Shown piece by piece: positions 63,848 to 64,000 of a DNA stretch of 64,000 nt. Position numbers and translations under genes: made by a program. Under the pieces are notes generated by a model. The model did not search any database. It was not told the origin of the DNA and saw only the letters and a list, made by a program, of their open reading frames with translations. The stretch is from Nocardia neocaledoniensis. Lineage in GTDB: Bacteria; Actinomycetota; Actinomycetes; Mycobacteriales; Mycobacteriaceae. How positions within the stretch are numbered: the first letter of the stretch is position 1; every line of letters starts with the position of its first letter. Location of the stretch: the NCBI RefSeq assembly GCF_003182135.1, contig NZ_QGTL01000007.1, forward strand, positions 1 to 64,000. The letters are read 5' to 3'.

Positions 63848-64000
63848 ACCGGAGGCCACCGCCGAACGGGTCTTCGTCGCGCTGGCCGATCCGAGCAGGC
63901 GGTCGGTCCTGGCCGTGCTCGCCGCGCGGGGGCCGGCCACCGCGACCGAGCTCGCCGATCGACTGCCCATCAGCAGGCAGGCGATCGCCAAACACCTCGC
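63837..64000 (+). CDS. ArsR family regulator (5' part)
   Basis: Only the first 54 residues are in the window; the gene runs off the right edge. It begins RPEPEATAERVFVALADPSRRSVLAVLAARGPATATELADRLPISRQAIAKHLA, the winged-helix opening of SRPBCC-linked ArsR repressors (ALADPSRR, helix-turn-helix ATELADRLPISRQAIAKHL). No metal-site cysteines appear in this part. The ATG overlaps the SRPBCC stop region by 11 bp, coupling translation. The twin GCAACC/GGTTGC palindromes upstream of the operon are the probable autoregulatory sites. Confidence 0.9.
   Translation, partial: MRPEPEATAERVFVALADPSRRSVLAVLAARGPATATELADRLPISRQAIAKHL

Overview
The window is high-GC actinobacterial DNA and most likely comes from Nocardia or a close relative in the Mycobacteriales. 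The evidence is a gene order and content matching the Mycobacterium tuberculosis Rv0390-Rv0417 segment (rhodanese, metZ, fgd1, pta, ackA, pknG, glnH, glnX, mutT3, thiE, thiO, thiS, thiG). F420-dependent enzymes, type VII secretion (ESX) type small proteins, a PE-PPE domain hydrolase, a KasA/KasB-type ketosynthase and an actinobacterial SAM-IV riboswitch point the same way. No rRNA, tRNA, CRISPR array or intact insertion sequence was seen.

Layout. 1-2.7 kb: start of a ferredoxin reductase, a membrane-anchored hypothetical, then a SAM-IV riboswitch controlling a rhodanese and metZ. 2.8-6 kb: accessory stretch with a membrane protein, a vapBC pair, and a four-gene AT-richer cassette that looks like an ESX effector/immunity unit. 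6-12 kb: SPFH/NfeD-like pair, PfpI-MarR pair under a nested palindrome, an orphan HigA-like regulator, a frameshifted ABC ATPase, YceI, and a flavin reductase/LLM oxidoreductase pair. 12-30 kb: a multi-pass Ser/Thr kinase and a HAD phosphatase, then the mycobacterial-type core: F420 module (Fgd and two F420-type oxidoreductases), Pta-AckA acetate pathway, the glnX-glnH-pknG amino-acid sensing operon, MutT, and thiamine genes thiE / thiOSG. 30-33 kb: ABC-2 exporter and a class III adenylate cyclase. 33-42.2 kb: an acyl-CoA operon (AtuA-family protein, acyl-CoA dehydrogenase, biotin-dependent carboxylase beta and alpha, second dehydrogenase, enoyl-CoA hydratase, TetR) with mostly overlapping start and stop codons, probably a leucine/acyclic-terpene type catabolic pathway.

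42.2-45.7 kb: a second vapBC followed by an AT-richer island (unknown 239-aa protein, small membrane protein, and a convergent ESX-type protein) bounded on its far side by a frameshifted duplicate of the vapC 3' end, so the island sits between two direct repeats. 45.8-51.6 kb: PE-PPE hydrolase, a GT39-type mannosyltransferase-like protein, a GT2-GtrA glycosyltransferase and a methyltransferase. 51.7-64 kb: regulators and metabolism: TetR, ThiD, a zinc-responsive COG0523 GTPase behind a Zur-like box, epoxide hydrolase/TetR divergent pair, glyoxalase, a Ssu-type ABC transporter, ketosynthase/TetR divergent pair with a perfect 17-bp direct repeat, a DHA2 exporter, and a SRPBCC-ArsR operon preceded by two identical-arm palindromes.

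The two places most likely to hold undescribed biology are the cassettes at 4149-5965 and 43122-45355. Both are compositionally distinct, both pair ESX-type proteins with proteins of unknown function and membrane or lipoprotein partners, and both lie next to a vapBC module. All functions are inferred from sequence motifs and family knowledge; no database search was possible.
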